Origin: Aequorivita iocasae
Lineage (GTDB): Bacteria; Bacteroidota; Bacteroidia; Flavobacteriales; Flavobacteriaceae
Assembly (NCBI RefSeq): GCF_016757735.1
Contig: NZ_CP068439.1
Location: 2,232,001-2,296,000 of the forward strand
Direction: 5' to 3'
Length of the DNA stretch: 64,000 nucleotides
Part shown: piece by piece, positions 45,160 through 54,281 of the stretch
How positions within the stretch are numbered: position 1 is the stretch's first letter
How the letters are laid out: each line of letters begins with the position of its first letter
The notes under the pieces: generated by a model
What the model was told of the DNA's origin: nothing
What the model saw: only the letters and a program-made list of their open reading frames with translations
Database searches by the model: none
Program-made: the position numbers and the translations under genes

Positions 45160-47664
45160 ATGGTAATAGAGAATTTTAACATTCAAGGTCTAACAGATTC
45201 CGAAGTCTTGGCTTCGCGGAAAAAGTTCGGCAGCAACATTCTTGAATCAAAAAAGAAAAACCATTTTATAGAGGCTCTAAAGGGTTTGGTAAAAGAACCT
45301 ATGGTGATTTTACTGCTGGTCGCTGCCACGCTTTATTTTTTTACTGGCAATACTGGTGATGGAATTTTTCTTGCCGTTGCGATTCTTCTGGTCGCAGCCA
45401 TCTCACTCTATCAGGACGCCAAAACCCATAATGCGCTCGAAAAACTCAAGGAACTTTCACAACCCCATTGCAAGGTTATTCGAAATGGAGAAATAGTTGA
45501 AATAAAAAGCCAAAATGTAGTGGTTGGCGATTTTTTAATGGTTGATGAGGGCTCTACGATTGTTGCCGATGGCAGGATTGTGCATTCAAACGATTTTTCA
45601 GTCAATGAGGCTATTTTAACTGGCGAATCCTTTTCTGTCGAAAAAGATTCCTTCTCTAAGGATAGTCAAATTTTTATGGGTACCCAAGTAGCTGGAGGAC
45701 TTGCTATTGCTGAAATATGTGCTATAGGCAATCAAACCAAGGTGGGAAAAATAGGTAAAAGCATAGAAGACATCACTTCCGAAAAATCGACACTCGAACT
45801 CCAAATAAACAATTTTGTAAAAAAGATGGTAATCGTGGGAGCGATTGTCTTTCTTTTGGTTTGGGGCATCAATTATTACAATTCCCAAGATATTTTAGAT
45901 AGTCTTTTAAAAGCACTTACTCTCGCTATGAGCATTTTGCCCGAGGAAATCCCAGTTGCCTTTACCACTTTTATGGCCATAGGTGCATGGCGGTTAATGA
46001 ATCTGGGTGTTATTGTAAAACAGATGAAAACCGTTGAGGCCTTAGGTAGCGCTACGGTGATTTGTGTTGACAAAACGGGAACAATTACGGAGAATAGAAT
46101 GCGCCTTGATAAGGTTTATACCTTGGAAACTGACCAAACCAATTCGGTTGCAGAAACATTAACTCCCAGTGAGAAAGAACTTATTATTACTGCAATGTGG
46201 GCCAGTGAGCCCATTCCATTTGATACCATGGAGCAATCGCTACATAGTTTTTATGAAAGGATTGTTGAAAATGATGAAAGGCCCAATTTCAAAATGGTCC
46301 ACGAATATCCTCTGGGGGGCAAGCCACCCATGATGACCCATATTTTTGAAAATACGGAGGGCTATCGAATCATAGCCGCCAAAGGCGCGCCCGAAGCTTT
46401 GATTGCCGTTTCCAATTTAAGCGAAAATGAAAAGGAAACTTTAAAAAAGAAAACAACTGATTTGGCGGCCCACGGCTATCGGGTTTTGGGGGTTGGAATT
46501 TCGAAATTTGATGGAACCAACTGGCCAAAAAAACAGCAGGATTTCAGTTTTGAATTTAAGGGATTGGTCGCTTTTTACGACCCTCCGAAGGAGAATATAT
46601 CTAAGGTGTTTAACGATTTTTATAATGCAGGAATTGCCGTAAAAATAATCACTGGCGATATTGCAGAAACCACTGCTGCCATTGCGAAAAAAGTAAGCTT
46701 TAAAGGCTCAGAAAAAGTTGTGTCCGGTGATGAACTAGTTGCTTTAAACCCTTCTGAATTACAAAAAATCACTTCAGAGAAAAATATTTTTGCCCGAATG
46801 TTTCCCGAAGCAAAACTAAAAATAATAAAAGCCTTAAAGGCACAGGGGCATATAGTAGCAATGACAGGCGATGGCGTCAATGACGGACCCGCTTTGAAAG
46901 CTGCAAATATTGGCGTGGCAATGGGAACGAAAGGAACTGAAATCGCCAAACAATCAGCCTCTCTGATACTGGCTGATGATGATCTTTCCAAAATGGTGGA
47001 TGCTGTGGCAATGGGCAGAAAAATTTATTCCAACCTTAAAAAAGCCATTCAATATATCATTTCCATACACATACCAATCATACTTACCGTATTTATTCCG
47101 CTGGTTTTGGGATGGGTGTACCCAAATATTTTTACGCCTGTACACGTAATTTTGTTGGAGTTAATTATGGGCCCGACTTGTTCGATAGTTTATGAAAACG
47201 AACCGCTGGAAAAGGATTCCATGCTTCAAAAACCACGGCCTTTTTCCAGCACCTTTTTTAATTGGAGCGAACTTTTCACCAGTATAATCCAAGGGTTGGC
47301 AATTACCGTGGGTGTGCTTACTGTCTATCAAATTGCCATACAAAGCAATGCAAATGAAGCCGTGACGCGAACTATGGTCTTTACCACACTTATAACTGCA
47401 AATATTGCTTTAACATTCGTAAACCGATCATTTATTTATTCCATTTTTACCACTTTTCAATATAAAAACAACTTGGTGCCGATTATCATAGGTATTACTA
47501 TTGCAATTACTTTATCGCTTCTGTTTGTGCCGCCGTTTACTAAATTCTTTGAATTTGAGAGGCTTGACATAAACCTAATTGGCATCAGCGTGGGTGTAGG
47601 CCTAATGAGTGCCCTGTGGTATGAAATTGTAAAATGGTGGAAACGCCAACAAATTTCAAAATAA
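45160..47664 (+). CDS. P-type cation ATPase, P2-like
   Basis: 834 residues. TGES (154-157) in the actuator, phosphorylated Asp304 in DKTGTIT, KGAPEAL in the nucleotide domain, MTGDGVNDGPALKAANIGVA in the hinge. M4 has PEEIPVAF (261-268) where Ca pumps have PEGLPA, so the ion is uncertain; calcium or another divalent cation is a reasonable guess. No N-terminal metal-binding domain, so not a heavy-metal P1B pump. About eight membrane segments. Confidence 0.92.
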   Translation: MVIENFNIQGLTDSEVLASRKKFGSNILESKKKNHFIEALKGLVKEPMVILLLVAATLYFFTGNTGDGIFLAVAILLVAAISLYQDAKTHNALEKLKELSQPHCKVIRNGEIVEIKSQNVVVGDFLMVDEGSTIVADGRIVHSNDFSVNEAILTGESFSVEKDSFSKDSQIFMGTQVAGGLAIAEICAIGNQTKVGKIGKSIEDITSEKSTLELQINNFVKKMVIVGAIVFLLVWGINYYNSQDILDSLLKALTLAMSILPEEIPVAFTTFMAIGAWRLMNLGVIVKQMKTVEALGSATVICVDKTGTITENRMRLDKVYTLETDQTNSVAETLTPSEKELIITAMWASEPIPFDTMEQSLHSFYERIVENDERPNFKMVHEYPLGGKPPMMTHIFENTEGYRIIAAKGAPEALIAVSNLSENEKETLKKKTTDLAAHGYRVLGVGISKFDGTNWPKKQQDFSFEFKGLVAFYDPPKENISKVFNDFYNAGIAVKIITGDIAETTAAIAKKVSFKGSEKVVSGDELVALNPSELQKITSEKNIFARMFPEAKLKIIKALKAQGHIVAMTGDGVNDGPALKAANIGVAMGTKGTEIAKQSASLILADDDLSKMVDAVAMGRKIYSNLKKAIQYIISIHIPIILTVFIPLVLGWVYPNIFTPVHVILLELIMGPTCSIVYENEPLEKDSMLQKPRPFSSTFFNWSELFTSIIQGLAITVGVLTVYQIAIQSNANEAVTRTMVFTTLITANIALTFVNRSFIYSIFTTFQYKNNLVPIIIGITIAITLSLLFVPPFTKFFEFERLDINLIGISVGVGLMSALWYEIVKWWKRQQISK

Positions 47665-47787
47665 TCTGTTTTTACTTTATGAATAGTTTTAAGTTGTTCA
47701 TAAACAGGGCTGGACTGATTTTCGTCATTTTTTAAGTCTTTCTGCTACAGTACTTTTAGTTAATGTTTTTAATTAAACTTTACTGAT

Positions 47788-48366
47788 ATGAAAAAGTTCA
47801 ATTTTTTGGTTTCAATGACAATTTTGTTATTCGCTTTTAACTTGAAAGCGCAAGAAAAATGGTCAGTGGAATTTAGACCAGGCCTCAATTTTCCTACGAG
47901 TGATGTGGGTAATACCGATGCCAAGGTAGGTTTTGGTTTCGAACTTACAGGTGCATATAAAATCTTGCCTTATTTGGTTGCTTATGTAGGTTGGGGCTTA
48001 AACGAGTTTAAAGGTGAAGATAATTTGCTAAAGGAAGATGTTACCCTCAAGGAAACAGGATATACCTTCGGTTTTCAGATGATACATCCCATAGGCACTT
48101 CCTCATTTTCTTACTTAGCACGTGCTGGAGCGATTTATAATCACATAGAAATAGAAAATAACAGTAGCACTTTTAACGCTGATACTGGACACGGATTTGG
48201 ATGGCAAGTGGCCGCTGGAGTAGATTATGAATTTGCTGCAAATCTCGCGCTGCGCCCAATGCTACGCTACCGTTCACTTTCTAGAGATGTAACTATTGAA
48301 AATATTTCTTCGGAATTAAAACTGAATTATATCTCATTTGGAATCGGCTTAGTTTGGGAATTTTAG
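47788..48366 (+). CDS. Outer-membrane beta-barrel protein
   Basis: 192 residues: signal peptide (NFLVSMTILLFAFNLKAQ), alternating strands such as WSVEFRPGLNFPTSDVGNTD, YLVAYVGWGLNEFKG and a last strand ISFGIGLVWEF with the aromatic C-terminus needed for barrel assembly. Eight-stranded OmpW/OmpX-like size. Role unknown; it is not clearly tied to the ATPase upstream. Confidence 0.85.
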   Translation: MKKFNFLVSMTILLFAFNLKAQEKWSVEFRPGLNFPTSDVGNTDAKVGFGFELTGAYKILPYLVAYVGWGLNEFKGEDNLLKEDVTLKETGYTFGFQMIHPIGTSSFSYLARAGAIYNHIEIENNSSTFNADTGHGFGWQVAAGVDYEFAANLALRPMLRYRSLSRDVTIENISSELKLNYISFGIGLVWEF

Positions 48367-48391
48367 ACTGAAATCACGAAAAGTATTTTAA

Positions 48392-49480
48392 ATGAAAATT
48401 GCATTTGCCATTTTTCTGTTGCTTCATGGGCTTATTCACTTGATGGGCTTCTTCAAAGCATTTGGTTTTGCTGAAATTCCGCAGCTTTCACAAAAATTTT
48501 CAAAACCGGAAGGTCTTTTATGGCTCACGGTTTTTTTAGCTTTTGCAGTTGCGGGAGTTTTATTTCTCATGAAAAGTAACTTTTGGTTTTGGGTGGCCAT
48601 AGCCGCTGTAGTAGTATCTCAGGTTTTGATTTTTGTGAATTGGCAGGACGCCAAATTTGGCACTTTCGCCAATTTGATCATTATTATTGTAGCTCTATTG
48701 GCAATAGCTGGCTGGAATTTTGAAAGAAAATTTAAAAAAGATGTTTTCCAATCCTTTGAAAAGGTTGGCATTTCCGAAGAAATAATTTCTGAAAATGATA
48801 TTGCCCAGCTTCCCATTCCGGTTCAAAATTATTTGAAGTATGTAGATGTTATCGGCAAGGCAAAAATCAGTAATGCGAAAGCTATTTTTAAAGGGGAAAT
48901 GCGCGAAAAGGGAAAGGATTGGTTTGCGTTCACTTCGGAACAGTATAATTATTTTGAAGACCCCACGCGCTTGTTTTTTATGAAGGCCAATTTCAAAGGC
49001 TTGCCCACCCAAGGCTATCATCGATATAAAGATAGAAAGGCTTCTATGGATATAAAATTGCTTTCCATTTTTCCGGTAGTAAATATTAACGACCCCGAAA
49101 TGTACAAAACCGAAACCGTAACCTTTTTTAACGATATGTGCCTATTTGCGCCAGCAGCCTTGATTGATGCTAAAATTGAATGGGAAACCATTGATGCACA
49201 TACGGTAAAAGCAACTTATTCCAATATTGGAGCTCCCATTTCGGCAATATTGTATTTCAACGCAAAAGGGCAATTAATAAATTTTGTTTCGGACGATAGA
49301 ATGGATGTAAATTCAAAACAGACCATTCCTTTTTCCACACCGGTACATATATATGGCAAAATCAATGGTTATAATTTACCTGTTGTGGCGGATGCCGTTT
49401 ATCATTTTCCCGATGGCGATTTTGTTTACGGAAAGTTTTATTTACAGGATGTTCAGTATAATTTGAAAAAATTAAATTGA
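48392..49480 (+). CDS. DUF6544-type membrane protein
   Basis: 362 residues. N-terminal membrane part with three segments (IAFAIFLLLHGLIHLMGFFK, LLWLTVFLAFAVAGVLFLMK, FANLIIIIVALLAIAGWNF), then a soluble domain beginning near 130 with LPIPVQNYLKYVDVIGKAKI, RLFFMKANFKGLPTQGYHRY and YGKINGYNLPVVADAVYHFP. This is the DUF6544 arrangement; function unknown. It is 26 bases after the barrel gene and 4 bases before a broken gene. Confidence 0.8.
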   Translation: MKIAFAIFLLLHGLIHLMGFFKAFGFAEIPQLSQKFSKPEGLLWLTVFLAFAVAGVLFLMKSNFWFWVAIAAVVVSQVLIFVNWQDAKFGTFANLIIIIVALLAIAGWNFERKFKKDVFQSFEKVGISEEIISENDIAQLPIPVQNYLKYVDVIGKAKISNAKAIFKGEMREKGKDWFAFTSEQYNYFEDPTRLFFMKANFKGLPTQGYHRYKDRKASMDIKLLSIFPVVNINDPEMYKTETVTFFNDMCLFAPAALIDAKIEWETIDAHTVKATYSNIGAPISAILYFNAKGQLINFVSDDRMDVNSKQTIPFSTPVHIYGKINGYNLPVVADAVYHFPDGDFVYGKFYLQDVQYNLKKLN

Positions 49481-49484
49481 GGAA

Positions 49485-49832
49485 ATGTCGACTTCAAATA
49501 ATAGAAAACTTCTCTTTATAAAAATCGTACATACGGCTATTTGGCTTTTTTTCAATGCGGTGATTTTCTATCTTTTATATGCCGCCATCACAGATAAAAT
49601 TGATATTTGGGTGTGGATTTGCATCGGTCTGGTTATTATTGAAGCATTGGTTTTGCTGGCCTTAAAAATGTTTTGCCCGCTCACGGTTCTGGCCTGAAAA
49701 TATTCCGATTCTACGAGGGACAATTTCGATATTTTTCTTCCCAATTGGTTGGCCAAATACAACAAGCTTATTTACTCTGCAATATTTGGCATTGCAGTTA
49801 TTATCGTGATTTATCGCTTGGTTTCGGGTTGA
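49485..49832 (+). pseudogene. Small membrane protein gene broken by one in-frame TGA
   Basis: The frame from 49485 codes for 70 residues (two membrane segments, IWLFFNAVIFYLLYAAI and IWVWICIGLVIIEALVLLAL) and meets TGA at 49695-49697. In the same frame coding continues for 44 more codons to a second stop at 49830: KYSDSTRDNFDIFLPNWLAK then YNKLIYSAIFGIAVIIVIYR. Together they match a ~115-residue flavobacterial membrane protein I recall with LARKYS at this junction, so AGA to TGA is the simplest explanation. Either a real nonsense mutation or a sequencing error. Confidence 0.8.
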
Positions 49833-49931
49833 AACCCCCGAAGGCTTTAATCTCATCGTCAGTAGGTTAATGATTTATGTCATTTTTTAGGGTATGGGCC
49901 TGTGGTATATTTGGGTTTTCCGTGTTTGAGA

Positions 49932-50714
49932 ATGAATATAGCTAATCCCATATTAATCCGTACCAAGTCCTTCTTTGCTGAAATAGGCGATATGGCCTTT
50001 TTTGCGGCAAGATTTTTTCGGGAAGCATTCACATCTCCTTTTGAATTTAAGGAACTTCTGCGCCAATGCTATAACATGGGCAACCGTTCCTTTTTTTTGG
50101 TGGGAGTTACCGGATTTATTCTGGGCCTGGTTTTTACCCTGCAATCACGGCCAACCTTAATGCAATTTGGTGCCCAATCGTGGATGCCTTCAATGGTCAG
50201 TATTTCCATCGTGCGTGAAATAGGACCCGTAATAATCGCCCTAATCTGTGCGGGCCGCATCGGCTCGGGTATAGGGGCAGAACTTGGTTCTATGCGCGTT
50301 ACAGAACAAATAGACGCTATGGAAGTTTCAGGCACAAACCCATTTAAATACCTAGTGGTTACCCGTATTGCGGCCACAACCTTAATGTTACCCTTGCTAA
50401 TTATTATGGGCGATGCAGTTGCCCTTTTTGGCTCGGCCATAGTTGAAAATTTAAAAGGTGAGGTTTCATATATGCTGTATTTTAATCAGGTTTTTAATGC
50501 TCTCAGCTTTAGCGATATAATTCCCGCCACCATAAAATCCTTCTTCTTTGGTTTTGCCATAGGCCTCGTGGGCTGTTATAAAGGTTATAACTGTTCCACG
50601 GGAACCGTAGGGGTGGGGGAGGCATCAAATGCGGCCGTTGTATATACCTCTATGCTGCTGTTTGTAATAGATTTTATTGCCGTTTTTGTTACCGACATAT
50701 TTATTGAAGTATAA
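49932..50714 (+). CDS. MlaE-type ABC transporter permease
   Basis: 260 residues from the ATG at 49932; an upstream GTG at 49902 is in frame. Five to six membrane segments with the MlaE marks FFLVGVTGFILGLVFTLQS, GPVIIALICAGRIGSGIGAE, LGSMRVTEQIDAMEVSGTNP and GFAIGLVGCYKGYNCSTGTV. Forms a complex with the ATPase and MCE proteins encoded next, moving phospholipids between inner and outer membrane. Confidence 0.93.
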   Translation: MNIANPILIRTKSFFAEIGDMAFFAARFFREAFTSPFEFKELLRQCYNMGNRSFFLVGVTGFILGLVFTLQSRPTLMQFGAQSWMPSMVSISIVREIGPVIIALICAGRIGSGIGAELGSMRVTEQIDAMEVSGTNPFKYLVVTRIAATTLMLPLLIIMGDAVALFGSAIVENLKGEVSYMLYFNQVFNALSFSDIIPATIKSFFFGFAIGLVGCYKGYNCSTGTVGVGEASNAAVVYTSMLLFVIDFIAVFVTDIFIEV

Positions 50715-51467
50715 ATGGATTCTGCGAAAAACATAAAACCCGTTTTGGAATTAAGAGACCTCCATAAAAGTTTTGGGGACAATCACGTATTGAAGGGTTT
50801 TAACCTCAAACTTTATGAAGGTGAAAACTTAGTGGTGATGGGGAAATCGGGTTCGGGAAAATCGGTAATGGTAAAATGCTTGGTCGGTCTTCTTCAGCCA
50901 GATAGCGGAAGTATTAAAATAAAGGATCAGGATATTACCGCAATGGGGCAAAAGGAGCTGGATGTGCTTCGTACCGAAATAGGCTTTCTGTTCCAGGGCA
51001 GCGCATTGTACGATAGCATGACCGTTCGGGAAAATTTGGAATTTCCGCTGCGGCGCCATAAGGATAAAATACAAAATTTTCAGGACACCGAAACCCTGGT
51101 AAAGGAAGCACTGGAAAATGTGGGCCTGGCAAATGCCATAGATTTAATGCCCTCCGAACTTTCCGGCGGAATGCAGCGGCGGGTGGCCTTGGCCAGAGCG
51201 CTCATCCTAAAGCCCCAAATTATTATGTATGACGAGCCAACAACAGGCTTGGACCCAATTACGGCCAAGGAAATTATACAGCTAATGCGGACCATTCAAC
51301 TAAAATATCATACCTCTTCGCTTATAATTACCCACGATGTGGACTGTGCGCGGGTAATATCGAACCGGATGATTTTGTTGGTGGATGGAATCAATTATGC
51401 CGAAGGAACATTTGCGGAACTTTCAAATTCAAAAGATCCGCAAATTCAAGCATTCTTTAAAAACTAA
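50715..51467 (+). CDS. MlaF-type ABC transporter ATPase
   Basis: 250 residues. Walker A MGKSGSGKSV, Q-loop GFLFQGSALYDSMTVRENLE, signature ELSGGMQRRVALARALI, Walker B IIMYDEPTTGLDPITAKE and switch His in ITHDVDCA. The start codon follows the permease stop directly, so the genes are translationally linked. Confidence 0.95.
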   Translation: MDSAKNIKPVLELRDLHKSFGDNHVLKGFNLKLYEGENLVVMGKSGSGKSVMVKCLVGLLQPDSGSIKIKDQDITAMGQKELDVLRTEIGFLFQGSALYDSMTVRENLEFPLRRHKDKIQNFQDTETLVKEALENVGLANAIDLMPSELSGGMQRRVALARALILKPQIIMYDEPTTGLDPITAKEIIQLMRTIQLKYHTSSLIITHDVDCARVISNRMILLVDGINYAEGTFAELSNSKDPQIQAFFKN

Positions 51468-51471
51468 TGTT

Positions 51472-52458
51472 ATGGGAAAATCAACTTCACAAAAAGTACG
51501 GGTCGGCGTATTTGTCGTCGTAGGTACAATTCTGCTCGTTGCCGCGCTTTACTTTATAGGTAACCAACAGCACCTGTTCAGTAAAAATATTGAACTCTAT
51601 GCAACTTTCGATAATGTAAATGGGCTAACCTTGGGCAACAATGTGCGCTATTCCGGAATAAACGTGGGCACGGTGAGCAAGATTGAAATGATTGAGGAAG
51701 GAACCATCACCGTTCAAATGAAGGTGGAGGCCAAGACCTCAAGATTTATAAAAAAGGACGCCATCGCCTCCATTGGGTCAGATGGGTTGGTAGGAAGTAT
51801 GGTTGTGAATATTATTCCTGGAAAAGCTCAAAATACACAACCTGTTATTGCGGGCGATACCATTCAATCATTCAGTAAAATTGGCGCTGATGATATGCTT
51901 TCAACACTAAATACTACTAATGAAAATGCCGCTTTGTTGACAGCAGATTTGTTGAAAATAACCAATAAAATTCTAGAAGGCAAAGGTACCTTGGGCGCCT
52001 TGGTTACAGATACTTTATTGGCACAGGACTTAAGACAGACGGTGGTAGAGCTAAAAAAAACCACTGCGGGAACTTCGGCTACAATTTCACAAATCAATAA
52101 AATTATTTCAAAAGTTAATTATGATGAAAGCGCCGCGGCGGTACTTTTGAGTGATACCGTTGCAGCAAATCAAATAAAAAGTGTTTTTGCTAAGCTTGAA
52201 AAATCCAGTGACGATATTAATGAAATAACCAAAAATCTGGATGATTACATCACCGAAATTAAAACGGGAAATGGCACCTTGAATTATATTACCCAAAATG
52301 CGGTTTTGGTAAAAAATATTGATTCTACAATGATCAACATAAAAGAAGCTGCCGAGAAATTGAATGAAAATATGGAAGCTCTAAAACACAATTTTCTTTT
52401 ACGCGGATATTTCAGAAAATTGGAGCGACAGGAAAAGAAGGAAGGTAAGGAAAACTGA
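51472..52458 (+). CDS. MlaD-type MCE protein
   Basis: 328 residues from the ATG at 51472, 4 bases after the ATPase stop; a longer in-frame start inside the ATPase gene is unlikely. N-terminal anchor VRVGVFVVVGTILLVAALYF, MCE domain with YATFDNVNGLTLGNNVRYSG and GTVSKIEMIEEGTITVQMKV, then a helical tail with repeated asparagine- and threonine-rich helices. Lipid-binding hexamer subunit of the Mla-type complex. Confidence 0.93.
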   Translation: MGKSTSQKVRVGVFVVVGTILLVAALYFIGNQQHLFSKNIELYATFDNVNGLTLGNNVRYSGINVGTVSKIEMIEEGTITVQMKVEAKTSRFIKKDAIASIGSDGLVGSMVVNIIPGKAQNTQPVIAGDTIQSFSKIGADDMLSTLNTTNENAALLTADLLKITNKILEGKGTLGALVTDTLLAQDLRQTVVELKKTTAGTSATISQINKIISKVNYDESAAAVLLSDTVAANQIKSVFAKLEKSSDDINEITKNLDDYITEIKTGNGTLNYITQNAVLVKNIDSTMINIKEAAEKLNENMEALKHNFLLRGYFRKLERQEKKEGKEN

Positions 52459-52460
52459 TT

Positions 52461-52468
52461 TATATTTG
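52461..52468 (+). promoter_or_regulatory. Probable -7 element of the Crp/Fnr gene
   Basis: TATATTTG matches TAnnTTTG, 39 bases upstream of the ATG at 52508. No -33 TTG and no GTAAC-N4-GTTAC site seen close by, so no sign of autoregulation by that motif. Confidence 0.45.
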
Positions 52469-52507
52469 GTATTTTAGTTCTTTAGAAACCAACCAAAAAA
52501 TTCTTCC

Positions 52508-53140
52508 ATGCTCACGGATTTAAAAGAAAATTTCAACAATATTTTTGAAGAGGCCCTTATTGCTGAAATAAATGAGGTTGGTACATTCAAAGAGGTAAAA
52601 GAAGGTGAAAAATTAATAGAGATTGGCGATTACGTTCGCTCCATGCCCTTGCTTATTTCTGGAGCGATAAAAATTTTAAGGGAAGATGATAACGGCGATG
52701 AACTGTTGCTATATTTTTTGGAACGGGGCGATACCTGTGCCATGACCTTAACTTGCTGTCTTGGGCAGACAAAAAGTGAAATTCGTGCTATTGCAGAACT
52801 TGACACAACCTTGATTATGATTCCCATCCAAAAAATGGAGGAATGGACAGGGAAATATAAAAGTTGGCGCAATTTTGTTTTCCAAAGTTATCACGAACGC
52901 CTTACTGAAATGCTTGAGACCATTGATAGCATTGCGTTTTTAAAAATGGATGAGCGCTTAGTGAAATACCTTCAGAACAAAAAAAAAGTCACCAATGACC
53001 CCTTGATTAATTCCACACATCAGGAAATTGCCTATGAGCTTCACACCTCCCGCGTAGTGGTTTCGCGCTTGTTGAAAAAACTGGAATCTATGGGAAAAAT
53101 TGAACTTTACAGAAATAGTATTAAAATAGTTTCGCTTTAA
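52508..53140 (+). CDS. Crp/Fnr-family transcription regulator
   Basis: 210 residues. N-terminal cyclic-nucleotide-binding-like fold (EGEKLIEIGDYVRSMPLLIS, LLLYFLERGDTCAMTLTCCL) with two adjacent cysteines at the end of that stretch, and a C-terminal winged helix with HQEIAYELHTSRVVVSRLLK KLE-type recognition helix (about 175-195). No iron-sulfur Cys cluster at the N-terminus, so not an oxygen-sensing Fnr of the classical type; the effector could be a redox, NO or sulfur signal. The palindrome 53182-53195 right after the gene is its most likely target. Confidence 0.92.
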   Translation: MLTDLKENFNNIFEEALIAEINEVGTFKEVKEGEKLIEIGDYVRSMPLLISGAIKILREDDNGDELLLYFLERGDTCAMTLTCCLGQTKSEIRAIAELDTTLIMIPIQKMEEWTGKYKSWRNFVFQSYHERLTEMLETIDSIAFLKMDERLVKYLQNKKKVTNDPLINSTHQEIAYELHTSRVVVSRLLKKLESMGKIELYRNSIKIVSL

Positions 53141-53181
53141 AATTTCAAATTTAGCGCGCTATCCTCGAATGGGTTTGGAAT

Positions 53182-53195
53182 GTAACTTTTGTTAC
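53182..53195. promoter_or_regulatory. Crp/Fnr-type operator before the cytochrome gene
   Basis: GTAACTTTTGTTAC: perfect 5-bp arms with 4-base spacer, the 5-4-5 layout of Crp/Fnr sites. It starts 36 bases before a TATTTTTG box, so its centre is near -42, the class II activation position. The same site recurs at 57013. Confidence 0.7.
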
Positions 53196-53217
53196 TGTCA
53201 ATAGTGTGTTTTCCCTT

Positions 53218-53225
53218 TATTTTTG
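53218..53225 (+). promoter_or_regulatory. -7 element of the cytochrome gene
   Basis: TATTTTTG fits TAnnTTTG, 27 bases before the ATG at 53253. The -33 element is missing and the operator at 53182 takes its place, as expected for an activator-dependent promoter. Confidence 0.6.
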
Positions 53226-53252
53226 AAGTGTCCACAACTTTATACTCAAAAT

Positions 53253-54278
53253 ATGAAACTTTTAGCCACATTATTTTTGATCAGCTTATTAAGTGCCTGC
53301 AATACCAATCCTCGCAAGGAATATTTGGCGATTGCTGAAAATATTGAGAACACCGCAACCGAAATAAATCAAGAGCATCCCGGCAAGAAGCTTATGGAAA
53401 ACAATTGTTATGCCTGCCACAATCCAAAAACCGCTGAAGAAGCAATGATAGCCCCACCAATGATAGCCGTGAAGATGCACTATATAACTGATGAAACTTC
53501 AAAAGAAGAATTTATTGAGGCAATGGTGGCGTGGGCCAAGAATCCTTCCGAAGAAAAATCAAAAATGCCGGGCGCTGTCAAGAAATTTGGTTTGATGCCC
53601 TATCAATTCTACCCAGAGGAAACTATTGTGCAAATTGCAGATTATATGTTTGATAACCATATAGAAGAGCCCGAATGGTTTGACGCCCACTACAAGCAAA
53701 TGCACGGCAATCGACCCCAAATGAAAGGTAAAATGCGTCGCGGAATGGGCAATGGTAAAGGGATGGGTAAAAACCAAAATACAAATGCTCAACCTTCTGT
53801 AAAGGAGCGCGGCATGCAAATAGCCCAAACCACTAAAGCCGAATTGGGTAAAAACCTGATGGGCCAAATCCAACAAAACGGGGTAATTGCAGCCCTAGAC
53901 TTTTGTAATGTCCAAGCTCTGCACATAACGGACAGTATGGCTACCGTCCATAAAGCATATATTAAGCGCGTTACGGATAAACCGAGAAACCCACAAAACA
54001 AAGCCAATGCAGCAGAGCTACAATATCTTGAAAACTTCAAAAAGCAAGTAGCTGCGGGCGGCGAATTAAATCCCATTATTGTGGAAATGGGCAAGAACAC
54101 AGAATTTTATTACCCAATCATTACCAATTCCATGTGTTTGAAATGCCACGGCACTCCTGGTAAGGAACTTGAAACGCTCACTTTGTCCAAAATTGAGGAA
54201 TTATACCCAACGGATAAAGCTACCGGTTACGGCGAAAATGAAGTACGTGGCATTTGGAGCTTTCGATTTGAAAACTAG
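53253..54278 (+). CDS. Diheme c-type cytochrome lipoprotein with DUF3365 domain
   Basis: 341 residues from the ATG at 53253, which starts a lipoprotein signal (MKLLATLFLISLLSAC, lipid Cys16). One heme site CYACH (52-56) in a small cytochrome domain, then an unusual Met- and Gly-rich linker (about 155-175: RPQMKGKMRRGMGNGKGMGK), then a DUF3365 (Tll0287-like) domain with a second heme site CLKCH (295-299). DUF3365 domains are heme-based sensors or electron carriers. Predicted Crp/Fnr-activated. Acts in the periplasm, anchored to a membrane. Confidence 0.88.
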   Translation: MKLLATLFLISLLSACNTNPRKEYLAIAENIENTATEINQEHPGKKLMENNCYACHNPKTAEEAMIAPPMIAVKMHYITDETSKEEFIEAMVAWAKNPSEEKSKMPGAVKKFGLMPYQFYPEETIVQIADYMFDNHIEEPEWFDAHYKQMHGNRPQMKGKMRRGMGNGKGMGKNQNTNAQPSVKERGMQIAQTTKAELGKNLMGQIQQNGVIAALDFCNVQALHITDSMATVHKAYIKRVTDKPRNPQNKANAAELQYLENFKKQVAAGGELNPIIVEMGKNTEFYYPIITNSMCLKCHGTPGKELETLTLSKIEELYPTDKATGYGENEVRGIWSFRFEN

Positions 54279-54281
54279 CAC

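Noticed and set aside
49695-49697. TGA read as selenocysteine or recoded
   Set aside because: No selenocysteine insertion hairpin or selenoprotein family context; a one-base change from AGA explains it more simply.
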